Positions 17,088 through 25,137 of a stretch of 48,770 bases of DNA are shown piece by piece. Source of the DNA: RGIG1934 sp045122895. Its GTDB lineage: Bacteria > Bacillota > Clostridia > Lachnospirales > Lachnospiraceae. Position 1 is the first letter of the stretch. Every line of letters starts with the position of its first letter. The notes under the pieces were generated by a model. The model ran no database searches. It was not told where the DNA came from and worked only from the letters and a program-made list of their open reading frames with translations. The position numbers and the translations under genes were made by a program. Where the stretch lies: NCBI GenBank assembly GCA_045122895.1, contig JBGVIE010000019.1, positions 1-48,770 of the forward strand, given 5' to 3'.

Positions 17088-18698
17088 CTAAGTTCTTATA
17101 TCAAACAAATACCGGTTTATCTTTACCGCGCCTTCATCTGCTTCACATATGTTGTCAACAGGTGACTTCTTTTTCATATTTTTATCCGCCCGAACCTCTA
17201 AATTTGTATAAAATCCCTGTTCATTAAGTCTGTCTGAAAGCTCGCTTATATGTTTCTCAACAAGTCTTGCCGAACTTCCATCCTCCATTTGAAATCTTAT
17301 ACTTACATTTTTGCCTGTAAGCGATATGTTAACATCCGTAGCGCCCAGGCTCTCCATATCGAGATGTAAAAAAGCAGTCAGGGTATCGCCCTCTTTTACT
17401 TTTCCCCTGTTCTTGTTATACACATAAAGTTCAGCATCAGCTTCTTCACCTGATAACTTAACAGGAATCTGGACGAAAGATGACAGATTATTCATATAAG
17501 TCATAAAATTTAAATTATCCTTAAGATTCTGATTGGAATTATTAAGATTATCAAAAATGTTTTTACTGTTATCAAAGGACTTACTTATCTCTTCGCCAAG
17601 ATGTGTAAGTCTCTCGTATATCTTATCAACTTTCTCTTTAAGCAAAAGCGGCTCTTCACTTAGCTGCTTAGGATTAATCGTAAATTTAGATACAAATTTT
17701 TCCCTAATTATCTCACCTAACTCTTTTGAATTTATAACCTCTGCAAGTTCTTCTTTGCTGCTTATATTCTCATTGATAAAGCTTATAACTTCTGACATAT
17801 CTTTGCTCGTGTTTGCCTGTTTTACCATATCAAGCAGATTATCTGCAAATTCTTTAACAGGTTCTTTTACCACCATCTCCTGCGATTCTTCCGGTGCAGC
17901 TGTAATATTTTCCTGCGTGGTATAAAAAGGGCTTGATTCCACCGTCACTCCTTTGTTGTTCTCCGGCAAAATACCTGCTTCCTCTTGTGGTTCGTCAACC
18001 GCTGTCAAATCCAAAATAGTGGTTAGTATATCTGTAAGCTCTGATACCTGCGATTCGCTATTTTCAGATATATTCTTAGCCACCTCAAGCAGATTGTCAG
18101 ATATATCACTAATATGTTCATTAACCTTATATTCCATATTTTTGTACTGTTCAAACTGCCTGATATTTTCCTCTGAAAGTTTAATATCATGAGCGTTCAT
18201 CTGAACCAGCACGTTGACAGCTGTTGTCTTAAATTCTTTCGCTGCCTTAAAGAGATTGTTAAGGGATTCTTTATCTATCGGCTGCCCATAATTCATCAGT
18301 TCTTTTACAAGCACAATATTTCTGTCGGTTTCAGGTAATCCCGCACCAAGAAGTGCCCTGGATACAACCTGTTCTGCTCCATCTCCATATGTGGTTGGCG
18401 ACAAAACAATCTTTCCACCTGAATTCTCCTTTACTTGAAAAATCACCTTTTCTCCAATGTTCAGTTGCATATTTCCTGCTAATGTTGCATTCAACTGCTG
18501 ATTCTCTCCGAACAAAATCTTTACCAGACTTCCTCCCTGAACATCAAGTATTATTCCTCTGAAATACTGCCCTTCCACAAGGCTTGACAATGGATTTTCC
18601 GTCTTTGGCACGGATTGAAGATTATTGGTAGTGCTAATCTGTTCTGTATTTCTGCCGTATTGATTTTCTCTAAATACATTACCTGTCTGAATGTCCAT
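17088..18698 (-). CDS. FliK-like protein (YlqG type)
   Basis: A 536-residue low-complexity protein with a long, charged, probably extended middle (about 180-400) and a C-terminal domain resembling the FliK hook-length control domain (GDTLTAFLHLDMESLGATDV, ISLTGKNVSIRFQM, LSDRLNEQGFYTNLEVR). I chose ATG 18698, preceded by CAGGTGAG. A TTG at 18731 would overlap the end of rnhB and has no site. It stands next to an FlhB C-terminal-like gene. In flagella FliK binds FlhB-C to switch export substrate, so the pair probably interacts. No flagellar rod, hook or export genes are in this window. The family is conserved at this place in B. subtilis too (ylqG). Confidence 0.8.
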   Translation of the reverse strand: MDIQTGNVFRENQYGRNTEQISTTNNLQSVPKTENPLSSLVEGQYFRGIILDVQGGSLVKILFGENQQLNATLAGNMQLNIGEKVIFQVKENSGGKIVLSPTTYGDGAEQVVSRALLGAGLPETDRNIVLVKELMNYGQPIDKESLNNLFKAAKEFKTTAVNVLVQMNAHDIKLSEENIRQFEQYKNMEYKVNEHISDISDNLLEVAKNISENSESQVSELTDILTTILDLTAVDEPQEEAGILPENNKGVTVESSPFYTTQENITAAPEESQEMVVKEPVKEFADNLLDMVKQANTSKDMSEVISFINENISSKEELAEVINSKELGEIIREKFVSKFTINPKQLSEEPLLLKEKVDKIYERLTHLGEEISKSFDNSKNIFDNLNNSNQNLKDNLNFMTYMNNLSSFVQIPVKLSGEEADAELYVYNKNRGKVKEGDTLTAFLHLDMESLGATDVNISLTGKNVSIRFQMEDGSSARLVEKHISELSDRLNEQGFYTNLEVRADKNMKKKSPVDNICEADEGAVKINRYLFDIRT

Positions 18699-18723
18699 TA
18701 ATCTCACCTGCCTGACTTGTGAA

Positions 18724-19485
18724 CTAAACAAAATTCCCTATAAATGAATCTCTGTGAATAGGGCATTTTCCGTATTTCTTAAGTGCTTCTATATGCTTTG
18801 CACTTCCATATCCTTTATTGCTTGCAAAATCGTATTCAGGATACAGCTTATCATATTCAACCATCATCCTGTCTCTTGTAACCTTGGCAATAATACTTGC
18901 CGCACCTATGCTGATACTCTTTGCATCACCTTTAATAATCGGTACCTGCTTAATATCCACACCTGGAATATTTACTGCATCATTAAGTAAAATATCAGGC
19001 TTAATCTTAAGTTTTCCAATCGCTTCTCTCATAGCCTCATATGTGGCATTAAGTATATTTACCTCATCAATTCTTAGTGGACTTACAACTGCGGTTGCAA
19101 AAGCCAGTGCCTCTTTTGTTATTATATCATATAATTCTTCTCTCTTCTTTTCTGAAAGCTTTTTAGAATCATTGATATATAAAATATTACAGTTTTTTGG
19201 TAAAATTACAACTCCTGCAACAACCGGTCCTGCAAGAGGTCCTCTTCCAACCTCATCAATCCCTGCAATATAAGCACAGTCACTGTATTTTCTCTCATAC
19301 TCCTTTAAGGCATCGATTCTTGCCAATTCCCTGTTGTAATCGTCTATTCGTTTTTTTGATTTCTTAAGAAGATTTATTACACCGCTTCTGTCATCATCAA
19401 CATAATCAGTCATAATGCTCTCAAGTTCTTCAATGCCTGCTTCTTCAAGTTTAATCTTAATGTCTTTTATACTTTCTTTCATCAT
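18724..19485 (-). CDS. rnhB: Ribonuclease HII
   Basis: Removes RNA from RNA-DNA hybrids and misincorporated ribonucleotides from DNA. The 253-residue length includes an N-terminal helical extension (1-70) common in firmicute RnhB. The catalytic core starts YIAGIDEVGRGPLAGPVVAG with Asp77 and Glu78 of the DEDD set; LLNDAVNIPG and SIGAASIIAKVTRDRMM follow. The C-terminus PIHRDSFIGNFV is intact. Its ATG overlaps the rbgA stop by one base (TAATG), so translation is coupled. A second ATG immediately follows the first, and either could be used. Confidence 0.97.
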   Translation of the reverse strand: MMKESIKDIKIKLEEAGIEELESIMTDYVDDDRSGVINLLKKSKKRIDDYNRELARIDALKEYERKYSDCAYIAGIDEVGRGPLAGPVVAGVVILPKNCNILYINDSKKLSEKKREELYDIITKEALAFATAVVSPLRIDEVNILNATYEAMREAIGKLKIKPDILLNDAVNIPGVDIKQVPIIKGDAKSISIGAASIIAKVTRDRMMVEYDKLYPEYDFASNKGYGSAKHIEALKKYGKCPIHRDSFIGNFV

Positions 19486-20342
19486 TACTCTCCCATTCCG
19501 GATTCGGGATACTCCAATGAGATTTTTCCAATCTTTCCATTTCTGAATTCTTCAAGTAAAATAGCTGAAGCCTTTGATATATCAAGTTCATTCCCCTTAA
19601 GAAGACAACCTCTCACCCTGGCGATATTGTTAAGTGTTACAATCGGATCATCACCTTCTTCTACACCGTAACGTTCTGCTATTATGCCTTCATAATTGGT
19701 ATGAAGTATTTTAATAAGGTTATATGCCAACTCTTCTATATTGAGAATATCGTCCTTAATCGAACCGATAAGTGCCAGATATATTCCGACCTGTGGATCT
19801 TCAAACTTAGGCCATAAGATACCTGGTGTATCTAAAAGCTCGAGATTCTTATTCATCTTAATCCACTGTTTTCCCTTTGTTACACCGGGCTTGTTACCGG
19901 TTTTCGTACATGCTTTTCCTGCATATGAATTGATAAATGTGGATTTGCCAACGTTAGGAATTCCTACAACCATCGCCCTTACAGGTCTGTTTAGTATTCC
20001 TCTCTTTCTGTCTCTCTCTATTTTTTCCTTACAGGCATTAGCAATAACACCATTAATCTGCTTTATTCCTGCACCGCTTCTCGCATTAATCTTTACGACA
20101 AAATATCCCTTTTCCTCAAAATATTTTGTCCACTTGTCATTATATCTATCGTCTGATAAGTCAGATTTGTTTAGAAGAATCAGTCTGGATTTATTTTTTC
20201 CAAGTTCATCAATGTCCGGATTTCGGCTGCTTAATGGTATTCTTGAATCTACTAATTCAATAACCAGATCTACTAATTTAATATCCTCCTGCATCATTCT
20301 TTTTGCCTTTGTCATATGACCGGGATACCACTGTATATTCAT
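19485..20342 (-). CDS. rbgA: Ribosome biogenesis GTPase RbgA (YlqF)
   Basis: Circularly permuted GTPase needed late in 50S assembly. In 285 residues the G motifs come in the permuted order: G4 NKSD at about 57-60, then G1 GIPNVGKST near 127-135, then G3 DTPG. It begins with the family signature MNIQWYPGHMTKAKRMM. The C-terminal domain that contacts rRNA is present (EGDDPIVTLNNIARVRGCLL). GGAGG lies 6 bases before the ATG. Placed between lepB and rnhB; B. subtilis has rplS-ylqF-rnhB. Confidence 0.97.
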   Translation of the reverse strand: MNIQWYPGHMTKAKRMMQEDIKLVDLVIELVDSRIPLSSRNPDIDELGKNKSRLILLNKSDLSDDRYNDKWTKYFEEKGYFVVKINARSGAGIKQINGVIANACKEKIERDRKRGILNRPVRAMVVGIPNVGKSTFINSYAGKACTKTGNKPGVTKGKQWIKMNKNLELLDTPGILWPKFEDPQVGIYLALIGSIKDDILNIEELAYNLIKILHTNYEGIIAERYGVEEGDDPIVTLNNIARVRGCLLKGNELDISKASAILLEEFRNGKIGKISLEYPESGMGE

Positions 20343-20357
20343 ATATTTCCTCCAAAT

Positions 20358-20924
20358 CTATTTAACTGGCTTTATTGATTTAAATGGCGCACACACCATC
20401 CAAACTTTACCTATAATTTCATCTTTACTAACAATTCCTACAGTTGAAAAACGACTGTCTTCACTGTTGTTAATATTGTCGCCTATTACAAAGAATTCAT
20501 TCTTCTCAAGAACTATTCTCTGACCCGCGTTTCCGGCATTTACTACCATTGTATCTTCCTTTAATTTATATGGCTCATCATTTACATAAATAGTACCACC
20601 TTTAATTATAACAGAATCTCCTTCTACAGCAATAATTCTCTTTATATATGATACCTTTTCGCCTTTTTCCTGCGGCACATCAAACACAATCACGTCTCCT
20701 CTTTCAGGTGAAACAACATTGTATATCAATGTATTAACAAAAACCTTCTGATCATTGACAAGGGAAGGCGACATCGAATTGCCTACCACCTCTACCTGAT
20801 GACAGAAAAAAGTCATAACAAATAACGCAAAGCAAATCATAATAATTATATCACATATATATTTAAGTATTTTGTCTACAACAAGATTCTCATCCGGCGC
20901 AAACGAAAATGATGTATATCCCAT
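20358..20924 (-). CDS. lepB: Signal peptidase I
   Basis: Membrane-bound serine protease that cleaves signal peptides from secreted proteins. 188 residues, single-membrane-span gram-positive form: a helix at about 22-41, then the catalytic Ser50 in VVGNSMSPSL and the general-base Lys95 in YIKRIIAV. The later boxes GDNINNSEDSRFSTVG are also intact. It begins 64 bases after rplS, beyond that gene's terminator, with GGAG as ribosome binding site. I see no separate strong promoter, so readthrough may supply it. Confidence 0.96.
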   Translation of the reverse strand: MGYTSFSFAPDENLVVDKILKYICDIIIMICFALFVMTFFCHQVEVVGNSMSPSLVNDQKVFVNTLIYNVVSPERGDVIVFDVPQEKGEKVSYIKRIIAVEGDSVIIKGGTIYVNDEPYKLKEDTMVVNAGNAGQRIVLEKNEFFVIGDNINNSEDSRFSTVGIVSKDEIIGKVWMVCAPFKSIKPVK

Positions 20925-20941
20925 ACTGTCTCCATTCCGCA

Positions 20942-20977
20942 GAAAAAAAGGACAAAATACATAAAAGTACTTGTCCT
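20942..20977 (-). terminator. Terminator after rplS
   Basis: Minus strand: AGGACAA and TTGTCCT (20949-20977) form a 7-bp stem with further pairing (TAC/GTA) inside, followed by TTTTTTT. It begins 12 bases after the rplS stop. Confidence 0.85.
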
Positions 20978-20988
20978 CTTAGTTCTAG

Positions 20989-21336
20989 CTATTTTACTAA
21001 TTCTTTAACCTTAGCAGCCTTACCAACTCTGTCTCTTAAGTAGTTAAGTTTAGCTCTTCTAACCTTACCAGCTCTTACAACCTCAATCTTATCAACTGTA
21101 GGTGAGTGTAATGGCCAAGTCTTCTCAACACCAATTCCGTTAGAGTTCTTTCTAACTGTGAATGTCTCTCTTGAGCTTCCACCCTGTCTCTTAATTACAG
21201 TTCCTTCGAAAACCTGAATTCTTTCGCGGTTTCCCTCTTTAATCTTAGCGTATACCTTAACTGTATCACCAACATTAAATTCTGTCACAGACTCTTTTAA
21301 CTGAGCTGCTTCGATGTTCTTAATAATTTCGTTCAT
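20989..21336 (-). CDS. rplS: 50S ribosomal protein L19
   Basis: 115-residue ribosomal protein at the 30S-50S interface. The family core is clear: FNVGDTVKVYAKIKEGNRER, IQVFEGTVIKRQGGSSRETF, TVRKNSNGIGVEKTWPLHSP and the basic tail RAGKVRRAKLNYLRDRVGK. GGAGGT precedes the ATG. It has its own promoter and leader and ends in a strong terminator, so it can be made apart from the rpsP-trmD operon. Confidence 0.99.
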   Translation of the reverse strand: MNEIIKNIEAAQLKESVTEFNVGDTVKVYAKIKEGNRERIQVFEGTVIKRQGGSSRETFTVRKNSNGIGVEKTWPLHSPTVDKIEVVRAGKVRRAKLNYLRDRVGKAAKVKELVK

Positions 21337-21414
21337 TTGTGTGACCTCCTTAATATTTAGATGTTCTTAATACTCTACACGTAACAGAGGACCATCCATT
21401 CTCACAACATTAAG
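21337..21414 (-). promoter_or_regulatory. rplS 5' leader, possible L19 leader element
   Basis: The roughly 75-base leader contains a hairpin core (CTCT ... AGAG in GGTCCTCTGTTACGTGTAGA), followed by AAGAACATC before the ribosome binding site. A short conserved leader upstream of rplS is known in firmicutes and this sequence resembles my memory of it, but I could not align it. Confidence 0.5.
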
Positions 21415-21443
21415 ACTTTAACATATATAAATAACTTTTGCAA
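21415..21443 (-). promoter_or_regulatory. Promoter of rplS
   Basis: Minus strand TTGCAA (21438-21443), a 17-base spacer, and TAAAGT (21415-21420) preceded by TGT as an extended -10. It lies just after trmD. Confidence 0.6.
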
Positions 21444-21453
21444 GCATTTATTT

Positions 21454-22137
21454 TTATTTTTGTAATAAATCAGGACGTCTGTCTAATGTCCTTTTAAGTG
21501 ACTGTTCTTTTCGCCACTCTTCAATCTTCTTATGATTACCGGACAACAATACGTCCGGAACTTTTTTTCCCATAAATTCGGCTGGTCTCGTGTACTGTGG
21601 ATATTCCAGCAGATTATCAGAAAAACTCTCATATTCCGCTGAATCTTTGTTATTCAGTACTCCGTCTACAAGTCTCGAAATAGAATCAATCATTACCATT
21701 GCTGGAAGCTCTCCGCCTGTAAGTACATAATCACCAATTGACACATTGTCAGTAACTATCATCTCAAGAATTCTCTCATCAACACCTTCATAATGTCCGC
21801 ATAAAAAAATTAATGACTCCTCTTTTGCAAATTCTCTTGCCATCTCCTGATTAAAGACTTTTCCCTGTGGCGTTGTGTAAATTACTCGTGGCTTCTTACC
21901 TTCCATATTTGAAACAATCGACTGATATGCAAGGTATATTGGTTCTGCCTGCATAACCATACCGGCACCGCCTCCATAAGGATAGTCATCTACATGACCA
22001 TGCTTTTCAAGGGTGTAATCTCTTATATTTACTGCATTCAGGCTTATTTTTCCATTATTAATGGCTCTCCCCGTTATGCTGGTATTAAGACCATTTTCTA
22101 TCATTTCCGGGAACAAAGTTAATACATGAAATTCCAT
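21454..22137 (-). CDS. trmD: tRNA (guanine-N1)-methyltransferase
   Basis: Methylates G37 of tRNAs, which keeps the reading frame. 227 residues of the SPOUT class: N-terminal MEFHVLTLFPEMIENGLNTS, active-site YPYGGGAGMVMQ near 55-66, the trefoil-knot segment SIGDYVLTGGELPAMVMID and the C-terminal QYTRPAEF. It follows rimM by 13 bases in the classical rpsP-rimM-trmD-rplS order, but rplS restarts from its own promoter. Confidence 0.98.
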   Translation of the reverse strand: MEFHVLTLFPEMIENGLNTSITGRAINNGKISLNAVNIRDYTLEKHGHVDDYPYGGGAGMVMQAEPIYLAYQSIVSNMEGKKPRVIYTTPQGKVFNQEMAREFAKEESLIFLCGHYEGVDERILEMIVTDNVSIGDYVLTGGELPAMVMIDSISRLVDGVLNNKDSAEYESFSDNLLEYPQYTRPAEFMGKKVPDVLLSGNHKKIEEWRKEQSLKRTLDRRPDLLQK

Positions 22138-22150
22138 CTATATCTCCAAT

Positions 22151-22681
22151 TTATATTAATCCCTTGAGCATATGAACCTTCATAATGCCCTCTTCAATAT
22201 TTACATCCAAAACACAATCTGCTATTGCAGGAATCAGAACTTCCCTTCCATCACTCATAGTAACTTCGTAAACATCATTAGCACCGGTTTTTAAGACATC
22301 TGTGAGTTCTCCAAGCTCCTCACCTTCATCTGTAATAACACTAAGTCCTATAAGATCCGCAATAAAATACTCATCTTCCTCTAATTCAACAGCATTATCT
22401 CTTGTCACATAAAGATTCCTGCCTTTGTACTGCTCTACATCATTTATGTTGTTGATTCCCTTGAATTTTACGATTACAAACTGCTTAAAAAATTTAACAC
22501 TTGAAATCTTTAGTTCTAACAATTCTTTACCTGTATCTAATATCACATTTTTCAAATATGTGTATCTTTCCTTATCATCAGTAGTAGGATAAACCTTAAC
22601 CTCTCCCTTTATACCATGGGTAGAAGTAATCGCTCCCACCTGTAACAATTCGTCTCTGTTAATCTCTTTATTTGTACTCAT
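22151..22681 (-). CDS. rimM: 16S rRNA processing protein RimM
   Basis: Assembly factor for the 30S head that works with S19. From the chosen ATG at 22681 it is 176 residues: the N-terminal barrel (LLQVGAITSTHGIKGEVKVY) and a PRC-barrel (EYFIADLIGLSVITDEGEEL, LIPAIADCVLDVNIEEG). The ATG four codons upstream (22693) lies inside a GAGGAC-type site that fits the downstream ATG better, with 6-base spacing. A large stem-loop with a T-tract lies just before the gene. Confidence 0.95.
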   Translation of the reverse strand: MSTNKEINRDELLQVGAITSTHGIKGEVKVYPTTDDKERYTYLKNVILDTGKELLELKISSVKFFKQFVIVKFKGINNINDVEQYKGRNLYVTRDNAVELEEDEYFIADLIGLSVITDEGEELGELTDVLKTGANDVYEVTMSDGREVLIPAIADCVLDVNIEEGIMKVHMLKGLI

Positions 22682-22703
22682 TTTTGTCCTCATTTTTTAT
22701 TTG

Positions 22704-22756
22704 TAAAAACAAATAGAGTCGCTGTAAACAATAATAAAAATCTACGACGACTCTAT
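22704..22756 (-). terminator. Stem-loop with T-tract between khpA and rimM (terminator or attenuator)
   Basis: ATAGAGTCG and CGACTCTAT (22713-22721 and 22748-22756 on the plus strand) form a 9-bp perfect stem. Pairing can extend inward with wobbles; then comes TTTGTTTTTAC on the minus strand. It is inside a normally continuous operon, so partial termination or attenuation is likely rather than a true operon end. Confidence 0.6.
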
Positions 22757-22780
22757 CAAATTTAAGGATAACTCCTCTAA

Positions 22781-23011
22781 TTACTGCATAATATCTACAA
22801 TAACTTTCTTATCTTCCTTTGAAGCTGCTGCTTTTACAACTGAACGGATAGACTTAGCAATGCGTCCCTGTTTGCCAATTACTTTACCCATATCCTGCTT
22901 TGCAACCCTAAGTTCGATAACTATTGCCTTTTCAGTTTCCTTCTCCGTAACTACAACCTCTTCAGGTACATCTACTAGAGCTTTTGCAATTACCTCAACT
23001 AATTCTTTCAT
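22781..23011 (-). CDS. khpA: RNA-binding protein KhpA (KH domain, YlqC)
   Basis: A small (76-residue) KH-domain protein that pairs with KhpB in gram-positives and binds many RNAs. The GxxG loop is in KVIGKQGRIAKSIRSVVKAA; an acidic first half (VDVPEEVVVTEKETEKA) is typical. The ATG at 23011 has GAGG 8 bases upstream, and is better placed than the GTG/ATG codons at 23020 and 23017. It lies between rpsP and rimM, as in B. subtilis (ylqC). Confidence 0.94.
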   Translation of the reverse strand: MKELVEVIAKALVDVPEEVVVTEKETEKAIVIELRVAKQDMGKVIGKQGRIAKSIRSVVKAAASKEDKKVIVDIMQ

Positions 23012-23032
23012 GGACATCACCTCATCCGGAGA

Positions 23033-23278
23033 TTATTTTTCAATTCCGGCCTGTTTGAATAATCTTGCAACTGTCTCTGTAGGCTGTGCTCCGTTAGCTA
23101 ACCATTTCTTTGCTAACTCTTCATTAACCTTGAATGCACTTGGTGCAACTGTTGGATCATAAGTTCCGATTTCTTCGATGAACTTACCATCTCTTGGTGA
23201 TCTTGAATCAGAAACTACTACTCTGTAAAAAGGAGCCTTCTTCTGTCCCATTCTTCTTAATCTAATCTTTACTGCCAT
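23033..23278 (-). CDS. rpsP: 30S ribosomal protein S16
   Basis: 81-residue ribosomal protein of the 30S body. It begins MAVKIRLRRMGQKKAPFYRV and has the family core VVSDSRSPRDGKFIEEIGTY. GGAGG precedes the ATG. It lies 39 bases after ffh and 21 bases before khpA in one transcription unit. Confidence 0.99.
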   Translation of the reverse strand: MAVKIRLRRMGQKKAPFYRVVVSDSRSPRDGKFIEEIGTYDPTVAPSAFKVNEELAKKWLANGAQPTETVARLFKQAGIEK

Positions 23279-23317
23279 TTTAATTTCCTCCTAAAAAATG
23301 TTTTCTAAAAATTTATG

Positions 23318-24661
23318 CTAAAAAGGAAGTCTAAATCTACCTTTTTTACCACCTTTACCTCCAAACATTCCTGACATCTGTTTCATCATCTTTCGACCCT
23401 GCTCAAACTGTTTAACAAGCCTGTTTACCTGTGCAACATCAACGCCTGCACCCTTAGCTATCCTTGATTTTCTTGAAGGGTTTAATATGTCTGGATTTGA
23501 CCTTTCTTCCGGTGTCATAGAATAAATAATCGCCTCGATTTTGCCAAGCTGTTTCTCATCTGGAAGCGACGCACCTTTAAGCTGGCTGCCAATTCCCGGC
23601 ATCATACTAAGTATATCTTCTAATCCACCCATTTTCTTAATCTGCTGCATCTGCTCAAGATAATCATCAAAACCAAATTCTGCTTTTTTAATCTTCTTCT
23701 CAAGTTCTCTGGCTTTCTCCTCATCTATCGCCTGTTCAGCTTTTTCAATAAGTGTAAGAACATCTCCCATTCCTAAGATTCTGGAAGCCATTCTATCAGG
23801 ATAAAACTGCTCTAAATCTGAGAGTTTTTCTCCCATACCAATATATAAAATAGGTTTACCTGTCACTGCCTTGATTGAAAGTGCGGCACCACCTCTGGTA
23901 TCACCATCAAGCTTTGTAAGAATCACTCCATCGATTCCTACCTTTTCATTGAATGTACTTGCAACATTAACTGCTTCCTGCCCCGTCATCGCATCTACGA
24001 TTAACAGTGTCTGATGAACGTCAACTGCCTGCTTAATATTAATAAGCTCATCCATCATCTCTTCATCAATCTGAAGTCTTCCGGCAGTATCGATAATAAC
24101 TACGTTAAAATCGTTCTTTGCAGCATGTTCAATAGCTGCTTTAGCTATATTCTCCGGCTTATGTCCGTCTCCCATCGAGAATACCGGAACCCCCTGCTTC
24201 TCGCCATTTACCTTAAGCTGCTGTATGGCCGCAGGTCTGTATATATCACAAGCTACAAGCAAAGGCTTTCTGCCCTTCTTAAGAAGCTTGCCTGCTATCT
24301 TTGCTGTTGTTGTTGTCTTACCGGCACCCTGAAGACCTGTCATCATAATAACAGTTATCTCAGAAGACGGCTTAAGACTAATCTCTGTTGTCTCAGAACC
24401 CATAAGAGAAACCATCTCTTCATTAACAATCTTGATAACCATCTGTCCCGGTGTCAGACTGTTCATAACATCCTGGCCAATTGCTCTCTCCTGAACTGAG
24501 CTGATAAAATTCTTAACCACTTTAAAGTTAACATCCGCTTCTAAAAGCGCCATCTTAACTTCTTTAAGAGCGGACTTTACGTCTGCTTCTGTAAGTCTTC
24601 CCTTACTCTTAAGATTCTTAAATATATTCTGAAGTTTATCTGATAAACTGTCAAATGCCAC
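23318..24661 (-). CDS. ffh: Signal recognition particle protein Ffh
   Basis: The GTPase of the SRP, which binds signal sequences and 4.5S/scRNA and delivers ribosomes to FtsY. 447 residues: N domain (1-95), G domain with G1 GLQGAGKTT near 109-117, the DTAGR box and TKLDGDTRGGAALS, then the Met-rich M domain ending in MMKQMSGMFGGKGGKKGRF. The start is GTG at 24661 with GGGAGG 8-9 bases upstream. It follows ylxM, as in many gram-positives. The RNA partner is not in this window. Confidence 0.98.
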   Translation of the reverse strand: MAFDSLSDKLQNIFKNLKSKGRLTEADVKSALKEVKMALLEADVNFKVVKNFISSVQERAIGQDVMNSLTPGQMVIKIVNEEMVSLMGSETTEISLKPSSEITVIMMTGLQGAGKTTTTAKIAGKLLKKGRKPLLVACDIYRPAAIQQLKVNGEKQGVPVFSMGDGHKPENIAKAAIEHAAKNDFNVVIIDTAGRLQIDEEMMDELINIKQAVDVHQTLLIVDAMTGQEAVNVASTFNEKVGIDGVILTKLDGDTRGGAALSIKAVTGKPILYIGMGEKLSDLEQFYPDRMASRILGMGDVLTLIEKAEQAIDEEKARELEKKIKKAEFGFDDYLEQMQQIKKMGGLEDILSMMPGIGSQLKGASLPDEKQLGKIEAIIYSMTPEERSNPDILNPSRKSRIAKGAGVDVAQVNRLVKQFEQGRKMMKQMSGMFGGKGGKKGRFRLPF

Positions 24662-24677
24662 GATTGTTACCTCCCGC

Positions 24678-25022
24678 TTATAAGCTCTCTAAAATCTGAT
24701 AAGATAAATCCTCAATCTCATCAATCAAACCTAAATCATTAGATGTCTTGCACGTCTTGACAAGACTGTGTATTCGCTCTACGTTAGCCTTAGTGATATT
24801 AAACTTCTCAACCAGATGAAGCTTGTTCTCATATTCATTTAATATCCTGTCACATCTCTTTATTAAGTCATGAACACCTTGTCTGCTGATTCCGTTATCT
24901 ATAGCAATTTCACCAAGAGATAAATCATTAAGTACGAAGTCTTCATATATTCTCTTCTGGTGGTCTGTTAACAACTCACCATAAAAATCATATAAAATAG
25001 ACTGTTCAACAAATCGTTCCAT
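24678..25022 (-). CDS. ylxM: YlxM-type SRP-associated helix-turn-helix protein
   Basis: 114 residues with a sigma-70-region-4-like helix-turn-helix (LTDHQKRIYEDFVLNDLSLG, EIAIDNGISRQGVHDLIKR). YlxM proteins stimulate SRP function in gram-positive bacteria. The order ylxM-ffh is conserved and the gap here is 16 bases. It is the first gene after a strong promoter, so that promoter drives the SRP and S16-TrmD genes. Confidence 0.94.
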   Translation of the reverse strand: MERFVEQSILYDFYGELLTDHQKRIYEDFVLNDLSLGEIAIDNGISRQGVHDLIKRCDRILNEYENKLHLVEKFNITKANVERIHSLVKTCKTSNDLGLIDEIEDLSYQILESL

Positions 25023-25069
25023 GATACTACCTCACGCAAATTAAGCTCTTCGCAACCGCAACAGTTAGT

Positions 25070-25098
25070 ATAATACACCAACGAAAGAACGCTGTCAA
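25070..25098 (-). promoter_or_regulatory. Strong promoter of ylxM-ffh-rpsP operon, -35 inside a hairpin arm
   Basis: Minus strand: perfect TTGACA (25093-25098), a 17-base spacer ending TG, and TATTAT (25070-25075). The -35 falls in the 3' arm of the hairpin that closes the GGDEF gene. Confidence 0.8.
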
Positions 25099-25117
25099 GT
25101 ATTTTTTCTTGACAGCG
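25090..25117 (-). terminator. Hairpin after the GGDEF gene
   Basis: CGCTGTCAAG and CTTGACAGCG form a perfect 10-bp stem with an 8-base A/T loop (25100-25107), about 20 bases after the stop. The trailing TTCTTTCGTT is only moderately T-rich. It may end transcription from ilvA/GGDEF before the ylxM promoter. Confidence 0.6.
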
Positions 25118-25137
25118 CAAAATACATTTTTTGAAGC

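Noticed and set aside
16781..20943. A 15-base identity (TCTCCATTCCGCAGA) at 16781-16795 and 20929-20943
   Set aside because: Both copies cover the ribosome binding sites of yraN and lepB and nothing else around them is shared; I take it as chance plus a common GGAGA core, not a repeat element.
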